Origin: Paracoccaceae bacterium
GTDB taxonomy: Bacteria > Pseudomonadota > Alphaproteobacteria > Rhodobacterales > Rhodobacteraceae
Length of the DNA: 64,000 nt
Assembly: GCA_016124615.1 (NCBI GenBank)
Contig: WGNF01000008.1
Location: forward strand, 62,001-126,000
Reading direction: 5' to 3'
In this document: piece after piece, positions 9,019 to 18,072 of the stretch
Layout: each line of letters opens with the position of its first letter
Numbering within the stretch: position 1 is the stretch's first letter
The notes under the pieces: generated by a model
What the model was told of the DNA's origin: nothing
Databases searched by the model: none
The model's input: the letters and a program-made list of their open reading frames with translations, nothing else
Translations under genes and position numbers: made by a program

Positions 9019-10263
9019 TCAAATTCCCAGCTTCTGCATCTTCTCCCACAGCGTGGTGCGCGACACCTGCAACAGTCGCGCCGCCTCACCGACCTGACCG
9101 CCGGTGGTTTCGAGCGCCAGCAAAATCTGGCGCCGTTCGGCGGCGTCGCGCACGGTGGCGAGCGACGGAAGCTCCGCCCGCGTCTCCGCCACCTCGGGGC
9201 GATCCGGGAACACATCCGCCGGCATCAGCAAGGTTCCCCGCGCCATCTCCAGCCCACGGATAACCCGGCTGCGCAGCTCGCGGCCATTTCCGGGCCAGAC
9301 ATGGGCGCGCATCGCCTCCTCGGTCCGGGCAGAGATGCCCGCAAGTGGCGGATCGCGGTCGGCGTTCTTGGCCTCAAACAGCCGCATCATCAGCCAGATC
9401 GCGTCGTCGGGGCGGTCGCGGAACGGCGGAACCGGAATGTCGATGACGTCGAGCTTGTAAAAGAGATCGGCCCTGAACGCACCATCGGCCAGCGCCTGAT
9501 CCATTTCCCGTCCGCAAGCCGAAATCAGGCGGGCGCGAAGGGGATCGCGTTCCAGCGCCTCGGCCAGCCGATCCTGTGCCTCTCGCGGCATTCGGGCCAG
9601 CGCGTTCAGGAATATCGTCCCGCCGGAACCCACTAGGGCGGTGCCCTCAGCGTCGGGCATGAGCCTGTCGAAGATCAGGCTGGCCCCCTGTTTCGCGAAA
9701 TCCACCTCATGAAAGCCCTGCGCGCGGTCGGCAGACAGCCCGTGCAGCGCCCGCGCGATGCGGCCCTTGCCGGTCCCGTGTTCACCCCGGATCATCGCGG
9801 GCTGGTTGACCTGCGCCGCCCGCCGAACCAGATCTTCCACCGCCGTCGCCGCGGCAGAGATGCCTACGAAATGGTCGATCTCGCTGCTGCCTGCGCCAAC
9901 GAGCAGGCTCAACCGCTGAAGGAACGCCGACATCTCAAAGGGTTTCTGGATGTAGTCCGCGGCACCTGCCCGCATCAGGCGAACCGCCTGATCGACGCCG
10001 CCATGCCCCGTGACGAACAGGAAGGGCGGCAGTGAGACCGAGTCCGACAGGCGGAAGAACAGATCCTCGCCCGAGCCATCGGGCAGCCGGATGTCGCAGA
10101 CGACCGCATCGACCGGATGCCCCGGTGTGCGGATTGCCCCCACGGCCCGCGCCACTTGCTTGACCCAATGCACCACCGCGCCCTCCAGCCGCAGGCGTTG
10201 ATAGATTGACCCGCCCATGATCTCATCATCCTCGACCAGAACGATGTGGCGCCCTTTCAGCAT
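9019..10263 (-). CDS. aioR: response regulator AioR (NtrC-like, GAFTGA-less)
   Basis: A 414-residue three-domain regulator. The receiver (residues ~5-120) has phospho-acceptor D57, T85 and K107. The AAA+ region has Walker A GEHGTGKG (160-167). The C-terminus is a Fis-type helix-turn-helix (AARLLQVSRTTLWEKMQKL). Two core sigma-54 activator features are missing: the GAFTGA loop between Walker A and B is deleted, and Walker B reads GGTIFLNAL (214-222) instead of GGTLFLDEI. Rhodobacter capsulatus NtrC and HupR also lack GAFTGA and work without sigma-54. It should respond to AioS and control aioBA. Its start overlaps the aioS stop by 7 bp. Confidence 0.9.
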   Translation of the reverse strand: MLKGRHIVLVEDDEIMGGSIYQRLRLEGAVVHWVKQVARAVGAIRTPGHPVDAVVCDIRLPDGSGEDLFFRLSDSVSLPPFLFVTGHGGVDQAVRLMRAGAADYIQKPFEMSAFLQRLSLLVGAGSSEIDHFVGISAAATAVEDLVRRAAQVNQPAMIRGEHGTGKGRIARALHGLSADRAQGFHEVDFAKQGASLIFDRLMPDAEGTALVGSGGTIFLNALARMPREAQDRLAEALERDPLRARLISACGREMDQALADGAFRADLFYKLDVIDIPVPPFRDRPDDAIWLMMRLFEAKNADRDPPLAGISARTEEAMRAHVWPGNGRELRSRVIRGLEMARGTLLMPADVFPDRPEVAETRAELPSLATVRDAAERRQILLALETTGGQVGEAARLLQVSRTTLWEKMQKLGI

Positions 10264-11684
10264 TCCATCACTCCTTCGCGGCGAATGGGCAGCGTGACGG
10301 TCAGGACGGTTTCGCCGCCGTTGCGATCATGCGCGATCATGCCCCCCAGACCGCGCGCAAGGTCGCGCACCAGCCGCAGGCCCACGCCGCCCCCCGGCTC
10401 GGCTGGCCCGTCCTCGAAGATGCGGGCGCGCGCTTCGGGCGGCAGGCCGGGGCCGGTGTCGCTGACGCTCAGCCGGACGTCTTGCCCGTCCGACGCCGTT
10501 CGGAACTGCACGCCGCCGCCGGGGCCTGCTGCTGCCGCCGCGTTCAGCAGCAGGTTCAACGCGATCTGGCGGACCGGCGCGGCGGGCAGGCTTTCCAGAT
10601 CGCCTTCGGCCGCCGTGATCTGCCAGGTCAGGTTCTGGCTGAACCGCGCGACCTCGGGCGCGAAGAGCAGCCGCAGATCGTCGAAATCCCGTGCGGTCAG
10701 GGGGGTATCCGCCATGTCAGTGCGGTGCAGGTCAAGCGTCGCCCGCGCCACGTCGCGCAGATGGCGCAGGCCACGGTCCAGCAGGTCAGCCGACTCGCGC
10801 ACCGCCTCGGGCCGGTCGGAAAAGCGCTGGATCGTGTCGACCGCGTTCAGCAGCCCACCCAGAGGGTTGTTGATCTCATGCGCCAGCGAGGACGACAGCC
10901 GGCCGAGGCTGACAAAGCGTTCCCGCGCGGCCAGCCGCCGCTCGGCCTCGCCCCGCGCCTGCACTGCCCCCACCATCGCATTGTAATTGTGCATCAGCCG
11001 CGACACCTCGGTTTTGCCGGGCGGGATCAGGCCGTCGGGGATGGGCTGCGGCGTGCCGCCGCTTTCGCCCATGTGGTGCGCCAGCGTGGCCAGCGGTCGC
11101 AGCGTGCGCCCCATCAGAAACGCCCCGCCGACCGCCAGCACCAAGGTGGCCGCGGCATTTGCCAGAAGAAGATAGGCCCCCGCCTGACGCCGTTCGCGGG
11201 CCAGATCGCGCACGTCCATTTCCGCGGCAATCGTCCCGATCGTCTCGTCATGATACTTGACCGGCGCAACAACCCGGATGAAATCCGCCCCGCTTGGCAA
11301 CCTCAGGTCTTTAACCGGCGTTGCGTTGGATGTGAACTGCGCCATGGGTTCGCCCACCGGCGCCCGGCGCGGATCCGAGGCCGCCAACACCTTGCCCTGC
11401 GCATCGCCAACAACCAGCAGCGTCGCGCGCATACCCTTGCTCGCTCGCGCAGCTCGGTCGAGCGTATCGTAGACCTCCCAGACATCCTGATGCAGGATCG
11501 ATGGCAGCGTGGCGACCTCCAACCCGTCAAGTTGCACCTGCGCCAGTTCACGCAGCTTTTGTTCCTGCAACCGCGTCAAGGCGCTCAGCACCTGCTGCGA
11601 GGCGAAGATGCCGAACAGGATCATCAGCCCGGCCGCAATCAGCGGCACCCGGGCCACCAGCGGAATGCCTGGAAGCTTCGGCAC
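10257..11684 (-). CDS. aioS: sensor histidine kinase AioS
   Basis: A 475-residue membrane kinase. One transmembrane helix lies at ~11-30, a periplasmic sensor segment at ~31-168, a second helix at ~170-190, then a HAMP-like linker. The H-box is SSLAHEINNP with His269, and the ATPase domain follows (NLLLNAAAAAGPGG, VSDTGPGLPP, GGVGLRLVRDLARG). It would receive the As(III) signal from AioX in the periplasm and phosphorylate AioR. Translation starts at GTG 11684, two bases after the aioX stop, so aioX, aioS and aioR form one tightly packed unit. Confidence 0.92.
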   Translation of the reverse strand: MPKLPGIPLVARVPLIAAGLMILFGIFASQQVLSALTRLQEQKLRELAQVQLDGLEVATLPSILHQDVWEVYDTLDRAARASKGMRATLLVVGDAQGKVLAASDPRRAPVGEPMAQFTSNATPVKDLRLPSGADFIRVVAPVKYHDETIGTIAAEMDVRDLARERRQAGAYLLLANAAATLVLAVGGAFLMGRTLRPLATLAHHMGESGGTPQPIPDGLIPPGKTEVSRLMHNYNAMVGAVQARGEAERRLAARERFVSLGRLSSSLAHEINNPLGGLLNAVDTIQRFSDRPEAVRESADLLDRGLRHLRDVARATLDLHRTDMADTPLTARDFDDLRLLFAPEVARFSQNLTWQITAAEGDLESLPAAPVRQIALNLLLNAAAAAGPGGGVQFRTASDGQDVRLSVSDTGPGLPPEARARIFEDGPAEPGGGVGLRLVRDLARGLGGMIAHDRNGGETVLTVTLPIRREGVMEC

Positions 11685-11686
11685 GC

Positions 11687-12550
11687 TCAGCCCCGCGCAT
11701 TCAGACGCCGCATCCGCGCGGCGATACCGTCGAACAGGGCGCTGCTGCCCGGTGTGAAGCCGTCAAGTTGCAGCAGCGTCAGCGCGTTCATGCCCGTCGC
11801 GGTGGAGGGCATGTTGACCAGCGCCGCCTGCAGCGCCCGTATGCTGGGGGTTTCGGCCCGGTCGATGCGGCAGACCACCGGCGGAAAGCCGAGAAGTTCC
11901 GATCGTTGCACGATGCGGGTCTGATCCGTCAGTTCGGGCTCCACCACGGTCAACGCCTCCCAGACATAGCCATCGACGCTGCCGGATTCTGCCAACCCCA
12001 CGGCAATTGCGCGCACGACGTTGCGGTGGCCATAGGTGAAGATCGTCCGACGAAAGAAACTCTCCGGCCGCTCATCCAAGGCGGCGAGGTCCGACGCCGT
12101 GACGAGAAAGCCCGAGTTCGAATTCGGGTCCGAGAACGCATGAAGCGTGCCGCGCAGATCGGTCAGGCCCTGCGCGCCGCTGTCCTTCGCCGCGATCAGA
12201 TACGACCGGTAAAGTGGCTGGTACTGCCAGACCGGCACCGCCACGAGCGCGAAGGCATCTTCGTGCTGGACGTAGGGATAGCCGCAAACCCAGGCCGCAT
12301 CGAGGGAGCCTTCCAGCAGCATGCCGGTGATCTCCTCATAGGTCCGGCGCTGCACGAATTCCACCGGCCCCTGCATCGAGCTTTGAAGGTAGTTCTGAAA
12401 GTTCCGCAGCAAATCGGTATCGTTGCTCAGGAACACCGGCGTCAGGCCCAAAGCAAAGGGTCGGGCTTCGGCCAACACGGCCCCGGCGCTTGCGCCAAGC
12501 ACGGTTGCGGTTGCCGAAAGAAACCCGCGTCTCGTCAGAGTCTGTGTCAT
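11687..12550 (-). CDS. aioX: periplasmic arsenite-binding protein AioX
   Basis: A 287-residue phosphate/phosphonate-type substrate-binding protein with an N-terminal Tat-like signal (TRRGFLSATATVLGASAG). The fold signatures are the GSLDAAWVCGYPYV and GYVWEAL segments. Cys89 in WVCGYPYV occupies the region where AioX of Agrobacterium and Rhizobium binds As(III). It works with AioS as the arsenite sensor rather than as a transporter, since no permease or ATPase genes adjoin it. It is first in the aioXSRBA order; a G-rich ribosome binding region precedes the ATG. Confidence 0.92.
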   Translation of the reverse strand: MTQTLTRRGFLSATATVLGASAGAVLAEARPFALGLTPVFLSNDTDLLRNFQNYLQSSMQGPVEFVQRRTYEEITGMLLEGSLDAAWVCGYPYVQHEDAFALVAVPVWQYQPLYRSYLIAAKDSGAQGLTDLRGTLHAFSDPNSNSGFLVTASDLAALDERPESFFRRTIFTYGHRNVVRAIAVGLAESGSVDGYVWEALTVVEPELTDQTRIVQRSELLGFPPVVCRIDRAETPSIRALQAALVNMPSTATGMNALTLLQLDGFTPGSSALFDGIAARMRRLNARG

Positions 12551-13444
12551 CTCCGCATCCCCCCGTCTGCAAGATTAGCAACTTCCTGCGGACCCGTCGC
12601 GGCCTTCCTTGGCCGGGGTGGTGGCGGCCGATCAGCGGACATATGTGCGGGATGGCGGTTCCCACCGCCCTGCCATACGATTGTTTGCCCAGTCTGTTGC
12701 TGAATCAACCCGACCGAGAAACGGCGAACGGCCGATGAATAGTCACCGTTCCGGCGCACAGATCATCGGGAGTATCGAGAGAGGTGAGACGACCCGGCAA
12801 CGTCGCCGCGGCAAAAAATGAAAGGCCGCTTGCAGGCCGGTCACGATGGCGCCGACGCGCAGGTGAACGCCCGGTCCGGTCGGAAGTCAGATCGCAATCC
12901 GACTTCACATTCCTGCCCCCCAACCGTCCGCGGCCGGAGAGGCTCTCGCCGGGTTGCCGACTGTCCGATCAGGCCGCGGGCAGCTTCTCAGGCATCGCGT
13001 TTCTGGGACAGCCCTTCCTCGGGACGGTCAACAAACATTGCAACCGGGCGGCCCATCGGCTCGCAGGCAAGTTCCCCCAGCCCATCGCGCGAGGGGCCGG
13101 CAATGTCGGCGGAGTGGCTCCGAAACGGTTGGGTCGACGCCTCAGATCGTAGCGTGGCGTTGATCCCGTCGGGCATCGGCCGACAAAGGATCTTGAACAG
13201 TCGCGTGGCGTTGGCGGGACCGATCCCGGTGACGTTCGTGGCGACCTTTGGACCACAAAACTCCTGTCCCCTTGTCGCATGAGCAGGAGTCCAGCGGGTC
13301 GACGCAACTCCGGCCTCGGCCAATCCGGCGCATGCCGCATTGCAAACGCCCCATGCCGCGCCGGTTTACCGATCCGGCTGGGGATGCTAGCGTTCCCCCG
13401 CGCGTTGGCGCGATCTGGTGGTTCTTGTGCAAAGGATTGGTCGG
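12551..13444. other. 894-bp gap without a recognisable gene
   Basis: Between aioX and the VWA-repeat gene, short open frames exist on both strands, but none has a convincing start, composition or family resemblance. The aioX promoter must lie in the left part. A small hairpin (GGCGGT-TCCC-ACCGCC, 12654-12669) has no T-run. The right part provides the leader of the next gene. Nothing else is identifiable. Confidence 0.6.
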
Positions 13445-15838
13445 ATGCTGAAATCGGTTTTCGTTGTGCTTTTCTCGGCCTTGCTGGTCTGCCTCGTCTC
13501 GCCTCAGGTGGCGGTCGCGGATGTTCAGGTGACCTATCACATCACCAATGGCGGCGTGGACACCGGGGACAAGGGCGAGGTGCATTTCGTTCCGGCCGGC
13601 AACCATGACGCGGGCGACGTGGCCTGGGACCGCTCTGGTACCTCGGTCAGCCTGCCGGGCGGGGCCTATGACGTCCACATCGTCTTTGGTGACGGCGACG
13701 CGCACAAGGATTTCTGGATCGACAACCAAAACTTCACCGCCGACACCGAGCGCACGGTCGAGGTGGACCTGCCGCTGGCGCAAGTGACCTGGCACATCAC
13801 CAACGGCGGCACGGATACCCAGGACAAGGGCCAGGTGCATTATTTCCCCGCCGGGCATCATGATGGCGAGGTCGTTTCATGGGCGGCCTCGGGAAATCCG
13901 GTAACCATTCCGGCGGGGAGTTACGACGTGCAGGTCACCTTCGACGATGGTGACGCGCACAAGGCGTTCTGGATCGATGGCCAGAGCCTTGCGGGCACCG
14001 TCGAGAACTCGGCCGAGGTGAACCTGCCGCTGGCGCAAGTGACCTGGCACATCACCAACGGCGGCACGGATACCCAGGACAAGGGTCAGGTGCACTACTT
14101 CCCCGCCGGGCACCATGATGGCGATGTTGTCACCTGGGCCGCCTCGGGCAACCCGGTCACCATCCCGGCCGGAAGCTATGACGTGCAGGTCAGCTTCGAT
14201 GACGGCGACGCGCACAAGGCGTTCTGGATCGACGGTCAGAGCTTTAACGGCACGGTCGAGAAAACCGTCGAGATCGGGTTGCCTCTCGCCGATGTGACGG
14301 CAACGGTCACCAACCTTGGCGTCGACACTCGGGATCAGGGCGAAGTGCACTATTACCTTGCCGGAAAGCATGATGACGAACTGACCTGGGCCGCATCCGG
14401 CAAGAAGGTGCGCATCGCGGCCGGGGCTTATGATCTGCGTGTGACCTACCGCATCGGCTTTGCCAGCAAGGAGATCTGGCTGGACAACCAGAGTTTCGCA
14501 GGCACCGCCGCCCCGGTGATCGAGATGGGGCTGCCGCTGGCCCTGACCACCGTCACCGTCACCCGCGGCGGCGAACCGCTGGGGGTCAAGGCGCAGGTGA
14601 CCTTCTCGGACCCGGCCGAGGGCTATGACGTCGGCAGCATCGCCGCCGACACGCAGGCGACGCTGGAGGCTGGCACCTACGACATTCACGCGACCGACGC
14701 GGACCAGACCGCCGAGGGTTGGTTGCGCAAGGTGGCGCTGACCGGCACGCAGCACCTGACGATCGCACTCGATGCGCCGCGCGCCCGGCTGATGGTAACC
14801 GTCACGCGCAACAAGATGCCGCTGCCCGGCGCCTGGTGCGGCCTCTTCCCGCCGGGCAGCGAGGGCGAGGCGCTGAACCGCGCCGATAGTGGCGCCTGGC
14901 AGGAAACCGACCCCGGCACCTATGATATCGGCTGCTTCCTTGGCGAAGGCGGCGCCACCGAAAGCGTCTGGGCGAAGGGCAAGGCGCTGCCCGCCGGCGA
15001 TACCCGGCTGACGCTGGACCTGCCTGCGGCGCTGGCCTCGCTGACTGTCACCGCGAAGGCGGGCGGCACCGCGGGTGCATCGGCAGCCCCGGCGCCGAAT
15101 GTCGAGTTCATCCTCGACGCTTCGGGAAGCATGGTGTCGAGCGTCGATGGTAAATCGAGCCGGATGGAGATTGCGAAATCCGTTCTCGAACAGGCGATCG
15201 CGGGCCTGCCCGATACCGGCGTCAACGTCGCGCTGCGGATTTACGGCACCCAGCCGAAAGCGGCGCATGATTGCAGCGATACCAGGCTTGCGGTGCCGAT
15301 GGGGCCGATCGACAAGGCGGCGCTGTCGGCGGCGGTTGGCGGCACCGCGCCGGGCGGCTGGACGCCGATCGCGACCAACCTGAAGGCCGCCGCGGGCGAT
15401 CTGCCCAAGGGGGGCAGCAATGCCATCGTGCTGATCACTGACGGTCTGGAATCCTGCGGCGGCGATCCCTGCAAGGTGGCCGCCGACCTGGCCGACAAGG
15501 GCGTCGTCACCCGCAGCTTCGTGGTGGGCTTCACGCTGGGCCAAGATCAGGCCCGGTTGCTGAGTTGCGTCGGCCATTACTACCCCGCCGCCGACCGTGC
15601 CCAATTGTCAAAGGCGCTGGCCGAGATCGTGACCAAGGCCATCGCCCCCCCGACCGGCACGGTAACGCTGATCGCGGCGGATGGCACGATGGCCGCGCAA
15701 GGCGCACTTGGCGACAAGCTGACGGTCAGGGCGGGCCGCTACGACGTTCGCATCGAGGCGGATGGCAAGGTGCGGCTGTGGAAATCGGTCACGCTCAAGG
15801 GCAACCTCGTCGCCCCGCTTGCTGACCACGCCCCCTAG
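13445..15838 (+). CDS. secreted VWA-domain protein with ~85-residue tandem repeats
   Basis: A 797-residue protein with a Sec signal peptide (cleavage near AVA-D, residue ~25). Four consecutive repeats at 28-112, 113-197, 198-282 and 283-366 share the pattern ITNGG-D-KG-VHY-PAGHHD, then AGSYDV, then HK-FWIDGQ. Two divergent repeats follow, with GTYDI cores. A von Willebrand A domain (~552-735) has the metal site DASGS at 558-562 and ITDGLESCGGDPC. A last repeat-like unit (AGRYDV) closes the protein. It is probably an extracellular or periplasmic protein for metal-dependent adhesion or protein interaction. The start at 13445 is preceded by AAAGGA. Function unknown; it is read away from aioX and shares no obvious operon. 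Confidence 0.85.
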   Translation: MLKSVFVVLFSALLVCLVSPQVAVADVQVTYHITNGGVDTGDKGEVHFVPAGNHDAGDVAWDRSGTSVSLPGGAYDVHIVFGDGDAHKDFWIDNQNFTADTERTVEVDLPLAQVTWHITNGGTDTQDKGQVHYFPAGHHDGEVVSWAASGNPVTIPAGSYDVQVTFDDGDAHKAFWIDGQSLAGTVENSAEVNLPLAQVTWHITNGGTDTQDKGQVHYFPAGHHDGDVVTWAASGNPVTIPAGSYDVQVSFDDGDAHKAFWIDGQSFNGTVEKTVEIGLPLADVTATVTNLGVDTRDQGEVHYYLAGKHDDELTWAASGKKVRIAAGAYDLRVTYRIGFASKEIWLDNQSFAGTAAPVIEMGLPLALTTVTVTRGGEPLGVKAQVTFSDPAEGYDVGSIAADTQATLEAGTYDIHATDADQTAEGWLRKVALTGTQHLTIALDAPRARLMVTVTRNKMPLPGAWCGLFPPGSEGEALNRADSGAWQETDPGTYDIGCFLGEGGATESVWAKGKALPAGDTRLTLDLPAALASLTVTAKAGGTAGASAAPAPNVEFILDASGSMVSSVDGKSSRMEIAKSVLEQAIAGLPDTGVNVALRIYGTQPKAAHDCSDTRLAVPMGPIDKAALSAAVGGTAPGGWTPIATNLKAAAGDLPKGGSNAIVLITDGLESCGGDPCKVAADLADKGVVTRSFVVGFTLGQDQARLLSCVGHYYPAADRAQLSKALAEIVTKAIAPPTGTVTLIAADGTMAAQGALGDKLTVRAGRYDVRIEADGKVRLWKSVTLKGNLVAPLADHAP
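13526..14542 (+). repeat. four tandem ~255-bp repeats within the VWA gene
   Basis: Copies begin at 13526, 13781, 14036 and 14291. The first three are exactly 255 bp and the fourth lost one codon. Copies two and three are identical over their first ~50 bases and very similar throughout, implying recent duplication or gene conversion. Such repeats can change in number by recombination. Confidence 0.85.
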
Positions 15839-16016
15839 CAAGGCCGGGGCGGCGCGATCAGTGCACAACATCTAGGCGTCGCCGCCCCCCCGGCCACTTT
15901 CCTGCGCAAGATCGTGCCAGCCGGTGCGCTTTGGCCGCGATCCCTGCCGGTATGTCACACGGTCGTTGCGTCCGGCACCTAGGGTCGGAAAAACTGGCCG
16001 GACCGCGAGGCATCCC

Positions 16017-16841
16017 GTGCGATACCGCACAATCTTTATCTCGGACACGCATCTTGGCACGCGTGGATGCAAGGCCGACCTGCTGCTTGATTTCCTCGCC
16101 GGGCATGACGCCGAATATATCTATCTGGTCGGCGATATCGTCGATGGCTGGCGGCTGCGGCGCGGCTGGCTGTGGCCGCAGGCGCATAACGACGTGGTGC
16201 AGGCGCTCCTTGCAAAGGCGCAGGATGGCGCGAAGGTCTTCTACATTCCCGGCAACCATGACGAGATGATGCGGTCCTATCTGGGCACCCATTTCGGCGG
16301 CATCGAGGTGATGGCGACCGCCACCCATGTGACCGCCGATGGCCGCAAGTTCCTTGTGACCCACGGCGACCAGTTCGACTCGATCGTGGTGCATGCGAAG
16401 TGGCTGGCCCTGCTTGGCGACCATGCCTACGTCTTTGCGCTGTGGCTGAACACCAAGACCAACAAGCTGCGCCAGCTTTGGGGCGGGCAGTACTGGTCGC
16501 TGTCGAAATGGGCCAAGCAGCAGGTCAAACAGGCGGTGAACTTCATCAGCGAATACGAAAAGGTGCTGTCGGCCGAGGCGCGCCGGGGCCATTTCGACGG
16601 CGTCATCTGCGGCCATATCCACAGCGCGAACATCAGCAAGATGAACGGGATCGACTACGTCAACACCGGCGACTGGGTCGAAAGCTGCACCGCGGTGGTC
16701 GAACGCTTCGACGGCTCGCTGCACCTGATCGACTGGGCCGGTGTCAAACGCCGCCGCCAGATCGTGCGCGACGCGCGGGCGGCCGGCATCGCGCCCGCCG
16801 AGTTGCGTGAACGGCGCAAGCGCAAAAGAGAGGATGCCTGA
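16017..16841 (+). CDS. plcP: metallophosphoesterase, PlcP-type phospholipase C
   Basis: A 274-residue calcineurin-like phosphoesterase with all metal motifs: SDTHLG, GDIVDGW, GNHDE, THGDQFD and GHIHSA. By sequence alone it resembles UDP-2,3-diacylglucosamine hydrolases. However, its position directly before btaA and btaB marks it as PlcP, which in Sinorhizobium and marine alphaproteobacteria cleaves the head group of phospholipids under phosphate limitation to give diacylglycerol for phosphorus-free lipids. The start is taken as GTG 16017, just before RYRTIFISDTHLG; upstream ATGs give an unlikely basic leader. btaA starts two bases after its stop. Confidence 0.85.
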   Translation: MRYRTIFISDTHLGTRGCKADLLLDFLAGHDAEYIYLVGDIVDGWRLRRGWLWPQAHNDVVQALLAKAQDGAKVFYIPGNHDEMMRSYLGTHFGGIEVMATATHVTADGRKFLVTHGDQFDSIVVHAKWLALLGDHAYVFALWLNTKTNKLRQLWGGQYWSLSKWAKQQVKQAVNFISEYEKVLSAEARRGHFDGVICGHIHSANISKMNGIDYVNTGDWVESCTAVVERFDGSLHLIDWAGVKRRRQIVRDARAAGIAPAELRERRKRKREDA

Positions 16842-16843
16842 GC

Positions 16844-18070
16844 ATGACCTATTCGCCCTCGGTCGGCGATCAACTGGGCGCCGCGGTGCACCAGAACGAG
16901 GTTCTGAGCCAAAGCGGGCTGCTGGAGCGGCTGTTCTCGCGCCTCTTTCACGGTCTGGTCTATCCCCAGATCTGGGAGGATCCGGTGGTCGACATGGCCG
17001 CGCTGAACATCGGGCCGACCGACAATATCGTCTGCATCGCCTCGGGTGGCTGCAACGTCATGTCGTATCTGACGGCCGAGCCCGCCTCGATCCTGGCGGT
17101 CGACCTTTCGCCCGCGCATGTCGCGCTGGGGCGGCTGAAGCTGGCCGCGGCACGGTGCCTGCCCGACTACGACAGCTTCTACGACTTCTTCGGAAGCGCG
17201 GATAAACCTGTGAATCCACGCCGTTACGATGCGATCCTCGCACCTCGTCTGGACCCCGACACGCGCGCCTATTGGGATGCCGGGCTGCTGGGGCGGCGCC
17301 GGATCGACATGTTCGCGCACGGCTTCTATCGGTACGGCCTGCTTGGCCGCTTCCTCGGCGCGGTCCATCTGGTTGCGCGTCTGGGCGGGGTGGATTTTGG
17401 CCCGCTGCTGGACAGCAAGACGCTGGAGGAACAGCGTGCATTCTTCGATACCAAGGTCGCGCCGCTGTTCGAGCTTGGGCTCGTGCGGTTTCTCGCCCGC
17501 CGCCGTGCCTCGTTGTTCGGGCTGGGCATCCCGCCCGCGCAATATGACAAGCTCGCCGCCGACGGCGGTGGCGATGTCATCCCGGTCCTGCGCGAACGTG
17601 TGCGCAAGCTGATGTGCGATTTCCCGATCGGCGAGAATTACTTCGCCTGGCAGGCGTTCAACCGCGGTTATGCGCCGCAGGCGCCGCGCTCGCTGCCGCC
17701 CTACCTCGATCCCTCAGCGTTCGAGACGGTGCGGCGGCACGGCGCCGATGTGCGGATCCTGAACCGGTCGCTGACCGACGTGCTTGCCGAAGAGGCCGAT
17801 GCATCCAAACAATGCTTTGTCCTGCTCGACGCGCAGGACTGGATGACCGACGATCAGCTTGGCGCGCTCTGGACGCAGATCACGCGCACCGCCAGCGCGG
17901 ACGCGCGCGTGATCTTCCGTACCGGCGGGCAGGCCGACATCCTGCCGGGCCGGGTCGCCCCGGCGCTGCTGGACCAATGGCAGTATGACGCGGCCGAATC
18001 CCGGCGCGGATTTCTTGCCGACCGGTCCGCCATCTACGGCGGCTTCCACGTCTACCGCCGGAAGGGCTGA
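16844..18070 (+). CDS. btaA: S-adenosylmethionine:diacylglycerol 3-amino-3-carboxypropyltransferase BtaA
   Basis: A 408-residue protein of the BtaA (DUF3419) family, with characteristic YPQIWEDPVVDM near the N-terminus and an AdoMet-site-like stretch IVCIASGGCNVMSYL. It transfers the aminocarboxypropyl group of AdoMet to diacylglycerol, giving diacylglyceryl-homoserine, the first step of betaine lipid (DGTS) synthesis at the membrane, known from Rhodobacter sphaeroides. It lies between plcP, which supplies diacylglycerol, and btaB. Expression in this pathway is normally induced by phosphate starvation, but no clear Pho box was found upstream. Confidence 0.95.
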   Translation: MTYSPSVGDQLGAAVHQNEVLSQSGLLERLFSRLFHGLVYPQIWEDPVVDMAALNIGPTDNIVCIASGGCNVMSYLTAEPASILAVDLSPAHVALGRLKLAAARCLPDYDSFYDFFGSADKPVNPRRYDAILAPRLDPDTRAYWDAGLLGRRRIDMFAHGFYRYGLLGRFLGAVHLVARLGGVDFGPLLDSKTLEEQRAFFDTKVAPLFELGLVRFLARRRASLFGLGIPPAQYDKLAADGGGDVIPVLRERVRKLMCDFPIGENYFAWQAFNRGYAPQAPRSLPPYLDPSAFETVRRHGADVRILNRSLTDVLAEEADASKQCFVLLDAQDWMTDDQLGALWTQITRTASADARVIFRTGGQADILPGRVAPALLDQWQYDAAESRRGFLADRSAIYGGFHVYRRKG

Positions 18071-18072
18071 CC

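Noticed and set aside
9014..9029. A GG-N10-GC sequence (TGGGAATTTGAAGGCT) at the end of aioR that could be a sigma-54 promoter for aioB
   Set aside because: It overlaps the aioR stop codon, lacks the CAC and TTG parts of the consensus, and is ~170 bp from aioB. Chance is more likely, though it should be kept in mind when testing sigma-54 dependence.
12654..12669. Hairpin GGCGGT-TCCC-ACCGCC upstream of aioX as terminator or riboswitch
   Set aside because: The stem is short, has no T-run and no wider conserved fold was recognised.
13526..14542. Direct repeats suggestive of a CRISPR array
   Set aside because: The repeats are 255 bp, contiguous and in coding frame. They encode protein repeats. 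No CRISPR array was seen anywhere in the window.
15939..15970. Possible Pho box upstream of plcP (ATGTCAC)
   Set aside because: Only one half-site resembles CTGTCAT. The positions 11 bp on either side do not match, so PhoB control cannot be claimed from the sequence.
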